Origin: WHSW01 sp963828755
GTDB taxonomy: Bacteria; Actinomycetota; Thermoleophilia; Solirubrobacterales; 70-9
Direction: 5' to 3'
NCBI GenBank assembly: GCA_963828755.1
Contig: CAWHFY010000017.1
Location: forward strand, 195,232-259,231
Length of the DNA stretch: 64,000 nucleotides
The position numbers and the translations under genes are program-made. Below the pieces are notes generated by a model that did no database searches, was not told the DNA's origin, and saw only the letters and a list, made by a program, of their open reading frames with translations. Below, in pieces: positions 34,858 through 43,245 of this stretch. The stretch's first letter is position 1; each line of letters opens with the position of its first letter.

Positions 34858-36423
34858 TCAGGCGCCCGCGGTCGCCGGGGAGTCGGCCAGGTGCTCGTGG
34901 ACGAAGCGAACCGCCGTCGCGCCCTCACCCACCGCGGTCGCGCAGCGCTTGATCGAGCCGGCGCGCACGTCGCCGGCCGCGTACACGCCGGGCACGCTGG
35001 TCTCGAGCAGGCCGCCGGCCCCGGCCTCGGCGCCCGTGAGGACGAAGCCTCTTTCGTCGCGCGCGACCGCGTCGCCGAGCCAGTCGGTGCACGGCGCCGC
35101 GCCCAGGAACAGGAACAGGAACGAGAAGGCGAGCTCGGTGCCGTCGAGAAGGGTGACGCCCTCGAGCACGCCGTCGGCGCCGTGCAGTTCGCCGATCTCG
35201 CTGCGGTCGCGGACCGCGATCCCATAGCGATCGAGCTCGTCGATCAGGTACTGCGACATCGTCTCATTGAGATCGGCGCGGCGGTGGAGCAGCGTCACCA
35301 GGGCGCCACCGCGCGCCAGCCAGACGGCAGCCTGGGCGGCGGAGTTGCCGCCGCCGACGACCGCGACCCGCTGGGCACCGCAGAGCTGCGCCTCGGGCGG
35401 GCCCGCCGCGTAGAACACGCTGACCCCCTCGTACTCGGAGAGCCCGTCGACCGGCAGCCGCCGGTACTCGGCCCCGGTCGCGAGCACCACCGAGCGCGCG
35501 TGGACCTCGTGGCCGCCCTCGAGCTTCACGACGTGACCGTCCTCGCCCGGCTCCAGCGCCAGCGCCCGGTACGGGGTCGCCGTGCGTGCATGGAACTTGC
35601 GAGCCTGGGTGACCGCGCGACTGGTCAGCTCCGAGCCGCTGATCCCGGCCGGGAAGCCGAGGTAGTTCTCGATCCGGCGCGAGGTCCCGGCCTGGCCGCC
35701 GAGCACGGTGCTCTCGATCACGAGCGTATCCAACCCCTCGGAGGCACCGTAGACGGCGGCGCCGAGGCCGGCCGGGCCGCCGCCGACGACGAGCAGGTCG
35801 ACCCGCTCGGTCGGGGCGAGCTCGAGGCCGATCCCGAGCGTTCGGGAGAGCTCGCCGTTGCTCGGCCGCTCGAGCTCCTGTCCGCCCGGCAGGCGGACGA
35901 GGGGCAGCCGCTCCGGGTCGAGCTGCTCGCCGGCGCCGTCGTGCCGGCTGTGCGGGAGGCGCATCCGGCGCGCGAACTCGACCAGCCGGCGGGTGTCCGC
36001 GGAGTCGCGGTCGCCGACGATCTCGATCCCGATCCCCTCGCGCCCTTGCAGCAGCTCGCGGCGGCGGACGAAGGCGGAGAGCAGCAGGTCGGCGAGCGAC
36101 GGATCCTCGAACAGCAGCTCGCGCAGAACCTCGCGCTCGACCGCGATGTAGCGCATCGGCTCGCTCGCAACCGCAGTCAGGAACACCGTCTGGCCCGAGA
36201 GCAGGTTGATCTCGCCGAGAAAGCCGCGGGCGCCGTGGCGGACGACCTCGTTGCCGGCCGCGTCGAGCACCTGGGCCTCGCCCTCGAGAATCGCGATGAA
36301 CGGGTACGTCGGATCGCCGACTCGGAACAGGACCTCGCCCGGCTCCGCGGAGCGCTCCTCGCCGACCCTGGCGAGGGTCGCGAGCTGCGACTCTGAGAGG
36401 ACGGCGCTGGCGGGACCCGACAC
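34858..36423 (-). CDS. cNMP-domain, thioredoxin reductase-like flavoprotein
   Basis: 521 residues in three parts: a cyclic-nucleotide-binding beta-roll (about 1-130, with FLGEINLLSGQ), a thioredoxin-like linker domain (about 133-195) and a thioredoxin-reductase-type FAD/NADPH module (from VVGGGPAGLGAA near 211). The CxxC redox pair of true thioredoxin reductases is missing; its place reads FYAAGPPEAQLCG. NADPH site VVGGGNSAAQAA and C-terminal VPGVYAAGDVRAG are intact. It probably passes electrons to another partner under control of a ligand or stress signal. GTG start with a leaderless -10. Confidence 0.82.
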   Translation of the reverse strand: MSGPASAVLSESQLATLARVGEERSAEPGEVLFRVGDPTYPFIAILEGEAQVLDAAGNEVVRHGARGFLGEINLLSGQTVFLTAVASEPMRYIAVEREVLRELLFEDPSLADLLLSAFVRRRELLQGREGIGIEIVGDRDSADTRRLVEFARRMRLPHSRHDGAGEQLDPERLPLVRLPGGQELERPSNGELSRTLGIGLELAPTERVDLLVVGGGPAGLGAAVYGASEGLDTLVIESTVLGGQAGTSRRIENYLGFPAGISGSELTSRAVTQARKFHARTATPYRALALEPGEDGHVVKLEGGHEVHARSVVLATGAEYRRLPVDGLSEYEGVSVFYAAGPPEAQLCGAQRVAVVGGGNSAAQAAVWLARGGALVTLLHRRADLNETMSQYLIDELDRYGIAVRDRSEIGELHGADGVLEGVTLLDGTELAFSFLFLFLGAAPCTDWLGDAVARDERGFVLTGAEAGAGGLLETSVPGVYAAGDVRAGSIKRCATAVGEGATAVRFVHEHLADSPATAGA

Positions 36424-36429
36424 GCCGTC

Positions 36430-36435
36430 AGGGTA
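36430..36435 (-). promoter_or_regulatory. -10 element of a leaderless promoter
   Basis: TACCCT on the minus strand, 6 bases before the GTG at 36423. It is back to back with the leaderless promoter of the cupin gene. Confidence 0.55.
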
Positions 36436-36448
36436 GCCGGGCGCCGCC

Positions 36449-36454
36449 TAAGAT
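36449..36454 (+). promoter_or_regulatory. -10 element of a leaderless promoter
   Basis: TAAGAT, 8 bases before the ATG of the cupin gene at 36463, without a ribosome-binding site. Confidence 0.55.
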
Positions 36455-36462
36455 CCCCGGCG

Positions 36463-37137
36463 ATGAGCGCGCCGGCGGTGATCCCGAGAGGAGAGGGCGA
36501 GATCATCGGCGACGCCCCGGACCGCCGCGTCGAGATTCTGTGCGAGCGCGACGGCCTGCACGCGACCTGGTCGCGCTTCGGCCCCGGCCGCGACGGCGCG
36601 GGGCGCCACATCCACCGCAGCCACACCGACCTCTTCTACGTGCTCGACGGCGAGCTGACGATCAAGCTCGCCGACGCCGAGGTGACCGCCTCGGCGGGAT
36701 CGCTCGCGGTCGCGCCACCGCTCGTCGTCCACGGCTTCCGAAACGCCGCCGATGTCGACGTCCGCTACCTCAACCTGCATGCTCCGGGCTGCGGCTTCGC
36801 CGACTACATGCGCGGCCTGCGCGACGGCCGCCAGGTCGACTTCGACCAGCATGACCCGCCAGCCGAGGGCCTGCGTCCGGCGAGCGACGCGATGATCACC
36901 GCGGGCGAGGTGGACCTCGACGAGGTCAGGGTCAACCGGCTCGAGCTCGAGGCGGGCGAGTCGACGGTGGCGGGACGAGACGGCGCCACCACGGGCCTTC
37001 ATGTGCTCGCCGGCGAGCTCAGCCTCGAGAACGGCCCGGCGCAGCTCGGCCCGGGCACCTGGGTGACGCTCGACACCGCCACGCGCCTCGAGGCCACCTC
37101 CCCGCTCCGCCTCCTCGCGATCGTCGGCCATAGCTGA
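36463..37137 (+). CDS. Cupin-domain protein
   Basis: 224 residues, bicupin-like. The first cupin (about 25-110) has the metal motif RHIHRSHTDLFYVLDGEL (two to three His and an acidic residue) and the second strand pair PPLVVHGFRN. The second half (about 145-220) repeats the fold without a clear metal site. Small-molecule isomerase, dioxygenase or binding roles are all possible. It ends just before a long inverted repeat. Confidence 0.75.
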   Translation: MSAPAVIPRGEGEIIGDAPDRRVEILCERDGLHATWSRFGPGRDGAGRHIHRSHTDLFYVLDGELTIKLADAEVTASAGSLAVAPPLVVHGFRNAADVDVRYLNLHAPGCGFADYMRGLRDGRQVDFDQHDPPAEGLRPASDAMITAGEVDLDEVRVNRLELEAGESTVAGRDGATTGLHVLAGELSLENGPAQLGPGTWVTLDTATRLEATSPLRLLAIVGHS

Positions 37138-37157
37138 CCGGGCCGCCCGCGCCGCCC

Positions 37158-37210
37158 GCGCCGACGGGTTGATTTCGTTGCCCCCTCTGGCGTTTTCAAC
37201 CCGTCGGCGC
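37158..37210. repeat. 15-bp perfect inverted repeat
   Basis: Arms GCGCCGACGGGTTGA (37158-37172) and TCAACCCGTCGGCGC (37196-37210), 23-base loop. The right arm is the last codons and stop of the PAP2 gene. It may terminate both convergent transcripts, although there is no T-tract. Confidence 0.6.
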
Positions 37211-38182
37211 CAGGACGGTCGCGCGGCGGCGCTCCCACCACGCCCAGGCCCCCATCACCGCGCCCGCATATAGCCAGCCGAGCGCGACGTCGAAGAAGTA
37301 GTGCTCGCCCGTGGCGATCAGGGTCAGCCCCATCGCCAGCGGATAGAGGACGACCAGCGGGCGGAGGATCGGGCGGACCCGCCCCCACAGGAACATCGCG
37401 ACCAGCGCCGTGAACGCGGAGTGCAGCGAGGGCACGGCCGCGACCAGGTTGACGCTCGTCTGCCCCTCGGAGAACAGGCCGGCGGTGCCGCCGCCGAGCA
37501 CCTCCCATCCCTCCGAGGTCGTCCGCTGAACGCCGTCGAGGAGGCCGGTCTCGCCCGCCATCCACGGCGGCGCGGCCGGGAAGGCGATGTAGGTGGCGAG
37601 CCCGGCGAGCGCCAGGGTGACGAGGCGCCTGGTGAAGCTCAAGAAGGCGGCTCGATCGCGAATCCACAGGGCGCCGGCGAGCGCGAACGGGACGATGAAG
37701 TAGGACGTGTACACGAGCGTGAACGCGACGTCCCAACCGTTGACGACGCCGGGCTGGTTGATGTTCGACTGCAGCCACTGAGTCGGCGTGTCGCCGCCGA
37801 AGACGAACCGGTCGAAGTCGATCATCGTCTGCGAGTGGACGCCGATCCCGAGCGAGTCGGCGGCGCCGCGCGTGAGGTCGTAGGCGCTGAGCACGAGGAC
37901 GATCGGCATCCAGTCGACGACGAGCTGGCGGATCTGGCGCGGGTCGCGGCCGAGCGAGGCGCAGGCGAGCGCGCCGCAGATCCAGGCGATCACCAGCTCG
38001 CGCTGGGCCGGGATCCCGTAGTAGGCGCTCCAGGCGACGAGCACGATGAAGTAGGCAGCGAGGGCGCCCCGGCGCACCGCGGTCCAGCGCGCGAAGCGGA
38101 AGTCGGCCGTCTGCTCGACGCCGACCCGGGCGGTGTCGGTCGCGTTCACCGGGCTTAATCTATTCGCGAGCATCGGCGCCAT
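37196..38182 (-). CDS. PAP2-superfamily membrane phosphatase/transferase (inositol phosphorylceramide synthase-like)
   Basis: 328 residues with about six transmembrane segments. Phosphatase motifs: PSLHSAFTALVA and GEHYFFDVALGW, with the catalytic histidines, as in the Aur1/PAP2_3 branch. In actinobacteria this branch is thought to work on phosphatidyl-inositol-type head groups. Its stop codon is part of the inverted repeat at 37158-37210. It follows a small zinc-ribbon gene by three bases, so the pair is probably one transcript. Confidence 0.8.
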   Translation of the reverse strand: MAPMLANRLSPVNATDTARVGVEQTADFRFARWTAVRRGALAAYFIVLVAWSAYYGIPAQRELVIAWICGALACASLGRDPRQIRQLVVDWMPIVLVLSAYDLTRGAADSLGIGVHSQTMIDFDRFVFGGDTPTQWLQSNINQPGVVNGWDVAFTLVYTSYFIVPFALAGALWIRDRAAFLSFTRRLVTLALAGLATYIAFPAAPPWMAGETGLLDGVQRTTSEGWEVLGGGTAGLFSEGQTSVNLVAAVPSLHSAFTALVAMFLWGRVRPILRPLVVLYPLAMGLTLIATGEHYFFDVALGWLYAGAVMGAWAWWERRRATVLAPTG

Positions 38183-38185
38183 CGT

Positions 38186-38422
38186 TCAGTCGCCGGTGAC
38201 CGCGACGTTGACGGTCGAGCAGCGCCCGCATTTGACGCGGACCTTCTTGGTCATCTGCATCGAGTGCATGGAGGCCGCGAGCACGTTCCCGCACTGCACG
38301 CAGACGTAGTCATCGGGCCCGTTGCCGGCGAACGCGGGTCGATCCGGATCTTCCTGCACCGCGGTCCCGGCGGCGAACGGCACCTCGCCCTCGCGGATCT
38401 CTCGCATGGTCACGGTCGCCAT
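38186..38422 (-). CDS. Small zinc-ribbon protein
   Basis: 78 residues. Two CxxC knuckles, VCVQCGN and VKCGRCST, 22 residues apart, indicate one zinc-ribbon. It sits 13 bases after coxG and ahead of the PAP2 gene, at the downstream end of the CO dehydrogenase region. Function unknown; a rubredoxin-like metal or nucleic-acid binding role is possible. Confidence 0.7.
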   Translation of the reverse strand: MATVTMREIREGEVPFAAGTAVQEDPDRPAFAGNGPDDYVCVQCGNVLAASMHSMQMTKKVRVKCGRCSTVNVAVTGD

Positions 38423-38435
38423 CGCGCGAGCGCGC

Positions 38436-38867
38436 TCAGAGGTCGCCGAGCTTGCCGGTGAAGTCGGTGATCAACGCGTCGAGCACGCCGACGACCACAC
38501 CCTCGCCCATCGACGCCGCCTTGCCCGTGATCTGAGCGTTCGTGTGGATCGTCCCGCCGCCGTCGGCGAGCTGCATGGTGACGTCGGCGTTCGCGTGGCC
38601 CTGGCCGCCGGCCTCCTTCGACTTGACCCGGAGCACGGCACGGTGCGCGGCCTCGTCCTTCTCGACGACCTCCACCGTCCCCGTGAACTTCATCGACATC
38701 GCCCCCATCTTCAGGACGATCTCCGCCTTGACCGCGTCCGGACCGGTCGCCTCGATGACGCGCCCGCCGTCGACGCAGGGGATCACGCGCTCGAGATCGG
38801 TGACCGCAGCGAAGCTCTCATCGATCGGCTTCGTGGTCGAAAACGAATGGTCGAGCTCGGTTGCCAT
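38436..38867 (-). CDS. coxG: CoxG-family protein (SRPBCC)
   Basis: 143 residues. A START-like fold of the CoxG family: HSFSTTKPIDESFAAVTDLERVIPCVDGG, then MSMKFTGTVEV and GGTIHTNAQITGKAASMGEGVV. CoxG is the CO dehydrogenase accessory protein described as a membrane anchor and quinone-delivery factor. It lacks the long C-terminal anchor helix of some homologues, ending at FTGKLGDL. It lies apart from the main cox operon, separated by the YceI gene on the other strand. RBS-like AGGAGG precedes the ATG. Confidence 0.82.
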   Translation of the reverse strand: MATELDHSFSTTKPIDESFAAVTDLERVIPCVDGGRVIEATGPDAVKAEIVLKMGAMSMKFTGTVEVVEKDEAAHRAVLRVKSKEAGGQGHANADVTMQLADGGGTIHTNAQITGKAASMGEGVVVGVLDALITDFTGKLGDL

Positions 38868-38899
38868 CTCACTACCTCCTTCGGTTGGGCGCCGGTTTA

Positions 38900-38905
38900 T
38901 ATGCT
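38900..38905 (+). promoter_or_regulatory. -10 element of a leaderless promoter
   Basis: TATGCT, 6 bases before the GTG of the YceI gene at 38912. Confidence 0.5.
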
Positions 38906-38911
38906 CGGCGC

Positions 38912-39467
38912 GTGTCGCTTGAGACTGGTACGCATCGGCTCGGTCCGGACACCGCCACCCTCTCGGTGCGCACCGCGCGGGCCGGGGCGGCGGCGAAGGC
39001 GGGACACGACCTGCTCATACACGTGACGGATTGGTCGGCGACGATCGTGGTCGAGCGGCGGGCCTGCCGGTGTGCAGCTCGAGCTGACCGCAAACCCGAG
39101 CTCGCTTCGCGTGCGCGAGGGAAAGGGCGGGATTCAGGCGCTCGGCGACGAGGACCTCGACAACATCCACCAAACGATCGACGACGAGGTGCTGATGCGC
39201 CGCGAGATCACCTTTCGCTCGACCAGCGCCGAGCCCGCCGGCGACGGCGGCGTGATCCACGTCGAGGGCGACCTGTCGCTGTTCGGCAACAGCCACCCGG
39301 TCACCTTCGACCTCAAGATCAGCGATGCCGGCGCCGTCGCGGCGACCGCCGTCGTCAGGCAGAGCGACTGGGGGATGAAGCCGTACTCGGCGCTGTTCGG
39401 GGCGCTCAAAGTGGCCGATGACGTCGAGGTCGAGGTCGAGGGGCACCTTCAGGCTCCGGCTTCCTAG
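38912..39467 (+). CDS. YceI-family protein, frame broken
   Basis: 184 residues after removing one extra base near 39058. YceI proteins are lipocalin-like barrels that bind isoprenoid quinones or other long lipids. Motifs: AKAGHDLLIHVTDWSATIVV before the break and QTIDDEVL, GDLSLFGNSHPVTFDL and QSDWGMKPYSALFGALKVADDVEV after it. No signal peptide is seen, so it may be cytoplasmic. Lying between coxG and the mini-CoxL gene, a lipid or quinone role connected to CO oxidation is possible (inference). Confidence 0.8.
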
Positions 39468-39470
39468 CCC

Positions 39471-39920
39471 TCAGTCGCGGTAGACGGCCTGCGCGTCGAG
39501 GCCGCCCTCGACCCCGGGGGGCAGCGCTCCGGTGCCGTGCGCGTAGAGCGCGAGGTCCTCGATCGTCTTCGTCCCGCCACCGTCGGCGACCCAGCCGCCG
39601 TTCGACCACGAGAGGCTGTCGGGCGGCACGTCGAGCGCGACGCCGGCCAGCAGCCGCGCCTTGTCGCGGATTCGGCCGCTCGCCGTCTCGATCGCGGCCG
39701 AGGTGCCGGCCGAGGGGCTGGTGTTGAAACCGTGGCCCTCACCGAACCGGTCGGTGTCGGCGGGGACGACCTTGACGTCGAGCGCCGGAACGCCGAGCTC
39801 GGCGCCGACGAGCGCCGCGTACTCCCCCTCCTTGCCGTCGGACTCGGTGGTCAGGCTGAGCACCATCTTGCCCGTCGGATGGACGCGCAGAAACACCGCT
39901 CGATAGGCCTCATCAGCCAT
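39471..39920 (-). CDS. Free-standing CoxL-domain protein (mini-CoxL)
   Basis: 149 residues matching only one internal segment of molybdenum hydroxylase large subunits. It lines up with residues of the CoxL in this window from DLRVHPSGKAVVS to GIEGGLDAQVIYD: here VFLRVHPTGKMVLS, then VGAELGVPALDVKV, SGRIRDKARLLAGVAL and GVEGGLDAQAVYRD. The cofactor-binding QGQGHET of CoxL is replaced by DGKEGEY, so it should not bind the molybdenum cofactor as CoxL does. GAGGAGG precedes the ATG, which overlaps the preceding stop. A scaffold, assembly or regulatory role is possible; function unknown. Confidence 0.75.
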   Translation of the reverse strand: MADEAYRAVFLRVHPTGKMVLSLTTESDGKEGEYAALVGAELGVPALDVKVVPADTDRFGEGHGFNTSPSAGTSAAIETASGRIRDKARLLAGVALDVPPDSLSWSNGGWVADGGGTKTIEDLALYAHGTGALPPGVEGGLDAQAVYRD

Positions 39921-40105
39921 CACTGATCCTCCTCGTCGTCGTTCCCCTCGGCTCGCGCCGCGAGCCGCTCTCGTTCCTGGTGCGCGGTCAGCGCGTTGTG
40001 CTCCTCGAGGTCGCAGAACGCCGGCTGGGGCCCGCCCAGCGGATGCGGCGGGACCGCGGGACGCTCGCACCCCGGATAGATGCAGGTCTTCTCAGTCGCG
40101 TTCAC
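39920..40105 (-). CDS. Small Cys-rich (zinc-binding) protein
   Basis: 61 residues from GTG 40105. It has CIYPGC near the N-terminus and AFCDLEEH further on, a C-x4-C...C-x4-H set that could hold one zinc, then a charged helical tail ending in DDEEDQ. It overlaps the coxE end by 14 bases and its stop overlaps the mini-CoxL start by one base, so it is firmly inside the cox operon. Not recognised as a known family. Confidence 0.65.
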   Translation of the reverse strand: MNATEKTCIYPGCERPAVPPHPLGGPQPAFCDLEEHNALTAHQERERLAARAEGNDDEEDQ

Positions 40106-41479
40106 CGATCGACCATCCCGGCGTCGTCCTGCCGCGGCTCGGCCCGTACCCGCTCGGCATCGCCACTGAGCTGCCGGGCACCGGGGTCGCGCTCGCCCAT
40201 GAATCCTCCTCCGTCTCCGCCGGCGGCTCGCGATCCCCGCGCGGCGCCACTTCGCTCGCGCTCGCCGCAGCGATTGCGTCGACGACCTCGGCGAGCGCGT
40301 CGAAGCTGTGGCCACTGACCAGGGCGTCGCAGTGCTCGAGCGCGGCGACCATGCCGCCCGCCCGGACCGAGAACTCGCTCGCGCCGACGCGCGGATTGAC
40401 CCAGACGATCCGGTGGGCGAGGCGCGCGAGGCGCTCCATCTCGCGCCCGACGAGCGCCGGGTCACCGCGCTCCCAGCCGTCGGAGAGGATCACCACGACG
40501 GCGCCGCGGGCCATCCCCCGCCGCCCGTGGCGATCGTTGAACTCCTTCAGCGCCTCGCCGATCCTGGTGCCACTCGACCAGTCGGGCGCGGTCGCGGCCG
40601 CGCGCTGGATCGCGCGATCGGGGTGGCGCGAGGCGAGCGCCCGCGTGACCCGCGTGAGCCGGGTGGCGAACACGAACGCCTCCGCGTTCGGGCCGGCGCC
40701 GGCCGCGCAGGCGAGGAACTGCAGGTAGGCGCGGGCGTAGGGCTCCATCGAGCCCGAGATGTCGCAGAGCATCACCAGGCGGCGCGGAACCACGCGGCGG
40801 CGGCGGCGCGCGAGCACGGTCGGGATCGCCGCCGGTGCGCAGGCTCTGGCGCAGGGTTCGGCGCACGTCGACGCGCTGGCCGTGGCCGGCGCGGTCGAAC
40901 CTGCGCGTCCGCCGCGTCGGCGTCGCCAGCTCGAGCTGCGACATCAGCCGGTACAGGCGGGCGAGCTCGCCCGGGTCGAGGGCGTCGAAGCTCTTCGAGG
41001 CGAGCACCTCCTCGTCGCTCGCCATCGCCAGCGGGACCTCGAGCTCGGGAGCGTCGGGGTCCTCGTCGGCCGGACGGCGGCGAGGAGCCGGCGCTGCCCT
41101 GCCTGCCCGGCTCGCCGGAGTCAGCGGATGCGCCCTTGCGCTCGGCGCTCGGCCGGTGATCGCGCGGCGCCGGTGCGGTCGGGTGTCGTCCAGCTCCGGC
41201 TCCCCGTCGCGTGCGCCGCCGAAGACCGAGGCGAAGACGGCGTCGAAGGCGCCGACCTCGCTGCGGTCGGTGACGAAGATCGAGCGCGCGGTCCAATACA
41301 GGCGACGACGGCTCTGCGGGCGGGTCAGCGTCAGCGCCCGGGCGAACTCCGCGGCGCGCTCGGGGGTGACCGCCGAGCCCGGCCTCGCGCAGGCGGTGGC
41401 TCAGCGAGCCCGCGAGCGCCGCGAGGTCGAGGTGGACCGTCTCGACCGCGAACGGCGCCGACGCCTCGGGCTCAGCCAC
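40092..41479 (-). CDS. coxE: CoxE: von Willebrand factor A-domain protein, two frame breaks
   Basis: 461 residues after removing extra bases near 41385 and 40832; the corrected length is exactly in frame. The N-terminal helical part (VTPERAAEFARALTLTRPQSRRRLY) and the low-complexity middle lead to the VWA domain, with MIDAS motif DISGSME and later LSDGWERGD. CoxE works with the AAA+ protein CoxD in maturation of the CO dehydrogenase active site. The GTG start overlaps the coxD stop by eight bases. Confidence 0.85.
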
Positions 41480-42395
41480 CGCTGCGCACGAGCTGGTCGA
41501 GGCCGGCCGCGCGGATCACCTCCTGGTCCTCGTCGTACTTGAGCACCGAGCCGAGCGTGAGGTCGACCGCCGCCTCGTCGAGCCGTTCGATCCCGAGCAG
41601 CTCGAGCGCCGCCAGCCAGTCGATCGCCTCGGCGATCCCGGGCGGCTTCTGGACGTCCGACTCGCGCATCCTCGAGACGGCGTCGGCGACCTCGACGGCG
41701 AGCGTCTCGGCGGCGCCCTTGACCCGTCGGCGGATGATCTCGACCTCGCGCTCCGGCGTCGGGTAGTCGATCCAGCGGTACAGGCAGCGCCGCTTGACCG
41801 CGTCGTGAAGGTCGCGGGTGCGGTTCGAGGTGAGGACGATGATCGGCGGGTGCGTGGCCGTGATCGTGCCGAGCTCGGGGATCGTCACGCTCGCCTCGCC
41901 CAGGAGCTCGAGCAGGAACGCCTCGAAGTCATCGTCGGCGCGGTCGATCTCGTCGATCAGCAGCACCGCCGGACGCGGGCCGGGGTGCTCGAGCGCTCGC
42001 AGCAGCGGGCGGCGGATCAGGTAGTCGGAGCCGAACAGTTCTTCCTCGCCCAGCGCCGCACCCTGCGAGTCGGCAAGCCGGATGCTGAGCAGCTGGCGCG
42101 GATAGTTCCACTCGTAGAGCGCCTCCGCTGCGTCGATCCCCTCGTAGCACTGCAGCCGCACCAGCGGCGTCTCGAGCACCGCCGCGAGCGAGCGCGCGGC
42201 CTCGGTCTTGCCGACCCCCGCCTCGCCCTCGAGCAGCAGCGGCTGGGGCAGGCGCAGGCTGAGGAACATCGAGGTCGCGAGGCCCTCGTCGACGAGGTAG
42301 TCGACCGCGGCCAAGCGCCGGGCGAGCGTCTCGACGTCCGGGACGATCCGGCCGACCTCCTCGGGCGCCGAGCCGGTGACGCCGGGCGGGCTCAT
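41472..42395 (-). CDS. coxD: CoxD: MoxR-type AAA+ ATPase
   Basis: 307 residues. Walker A GEAGVGKT (57-64), Walker B LLIDE (146-150), sensor I LTSN and the arginine finger region VKRRCLYRW. MoxR/CoxD ATPases remodel target proteins; CoxD is required for inserting sulphur and copper into the molybdenum centre of CO dehydrogenase. Its ATG overlaps the MocA-like stop by four bases, and coxE follows with an overlap, the standard D-E order. Confidence 0.9.
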   Translation of the reverse strand: MSPPGVTGSAPEEVGRIVPDVETLARRLAAVDYLVDEGLATSMFLSLRLPQPLLLEGEAGVGKTEAARSLAAVLETPLVRLQCYEGIDAAEALYEWNYPRQLLSIRLADSQGAALGEEELFGSDYLIRRPLLRALEHPGPRPAVLLIDEIDRADDDFEAFLLELLGEASVTIPELGTITATHPPIIVLTSNRTRDLHDAVKRRCLYRWIDYPTPEREVEIIRRRVKGAAETLAVEVADAVSRMRESDVQKPPGIAEAIDWLAALELLGIERLDEAAVDLTLGSVLKYDEDQEVIRAAGLDQLVRSGG

Positions 42396-43042
42396 GCGAC
42401 CGAGAGCGCGTCGAGGACCGCCCGGTAGTCCTCGGGCGTGTCCACGTCGAGCGGGATCGGCCCAGCGATCGTCACCTCAGCCACCTCGTCGGCGCGGCGG
42501 TCGAGCAGGCGCCAGACGCCCTTGTCGCCATGGAGGTCGGCGAGCTCGGCGAACACCGCGCGGGCGAACGCGATCGGGTGCCCCCTGCCGTCGTCGTAGC
42601 GGCACACGGCCAGCGGAGCGTCGCCGCGGCCGGCGAGCAATGACGCCACCGTGTGGGCCGAGACGCCCGGCTGGTCGCCCAGCATCAGGACGAGCACCTC
42701 GGTGCGCGGGTCGACGGCGGCGAGCGCGGCGGCGATCGACGACGAGCAGCCCTCGCCGTAGGACTCGTTGACGACCACCTCGGCGCCGGCGAGGTCGACC
42801 TGAGCGCGGACTTGATCCGCGGCGCCGCCGATCGCGACGATCAGCTGGTCGAAGCCGGCGCCGCGGGCGACCCCCACCACGTGCCCGAGCAAAGTCTCGT
42901 CGCCGTAGGCGAGCAGCTGCTTCGGCCGCCCCAGACGCTTCGAGCCACCGGCTGCGAGGACGAGGCCGGTGACCCACGAGGCGGTAGCCGAGTCGCGCCG
43001 CCGTTGAGGCGCCTGGTTGCGGTTAGCCGGCGACGGAGGCAT
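42392..43042 (-). CDS. MocA-like molybdenum cofactor cytidylyltransferase
   Basis: 216 residues. The nucleotidyltransferase signature LAAGGSKRLGRPKQLL (about 28-43) and the DQPG segment are typical of MocA, which adds CMP to the pterin cofactor; CO dehydrogenase uses the cytosine dinucleotide form, so the gene fits the operon. The first 22 residues (NQAPQRRRDSATASW) come from a dispersed repeat. The ATG lies inside the end of the YHS gene (20-base overlap). Confidence 0.85.
   Translation of the reverse strand: MPPSPANRNQAPQRRRDSATASWVTGLVLAAGGSKRLGRPKQLLAYGDETLLGHVVGVARGAGFDQLIVAIGGAADQVRAQVDLAGAEVVVNESYGEGCSSSIAAALAAVDPRTEVLVLMLGDQPGVSAHTVASLLAGRGDAPLAVCRYDDGRGHPIAFARAVFAELADLHGDKGVWRLLDRRADEVAEVTIAGPIPLDVDTPEDYRAVLDALSVA
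42978..43018. repeat. Dispersed repeat copy at the 5' end of the MocA-like gene
   Basis: GAGGCGGTAGCCGAGTCGCG then CCGCCGTTGAGGCGCCTGGTTG, matching the tandem units at 24294-24542 apart from an 11-base segment missing here. It encodes NQAPQRRRDSATAS, close to the NQAAQQRRASAT of the S58 peptidase. Confidence 0.7.
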
Positions 43043-43245
43043 GCTCGCTCTCGGCCTCGAACTTCGCCTTGCAGCCCTCAGCAGCAGAAGTAGAACGTCT
43101 CGCCGTCGCGCTCGAGCGACGGGGTGCCGGCGACCGCCGCGACGGTCATCCCGCAGACCGGATCGACGGCGAGCTTCGCCGAGGCCGGCGGCAGGCCGGG
43201 CGCGGCCGGCTCGAACTCGTCGGCCTCAGACACGGCGGGCGCCAT
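43023..43245 (-). CDS. YHS-domain protein, frame broken
   Basis: 73 residues after removing one extra base near 43080. The YHS metal-binding pattern is complete: DPVCGMTV, then GETFYFCCEGCKAKF. Such small proteins accompany molybdenum hydroxylase maturation genes and copper or heavy-metal systems. It overlaps XdhC by 20 bases upstream and MocA by 20 bases downstream. A role in delivering copper to the Mo-Cu centre is an attractive inference only. Confidence 0.75.

Noticed and set aside
34858..36423. Ordinary thioredoxin reductase
   Set aside because: The CxxC redox pair is missing and extra cNMP and thioredoxin-like domains are present.
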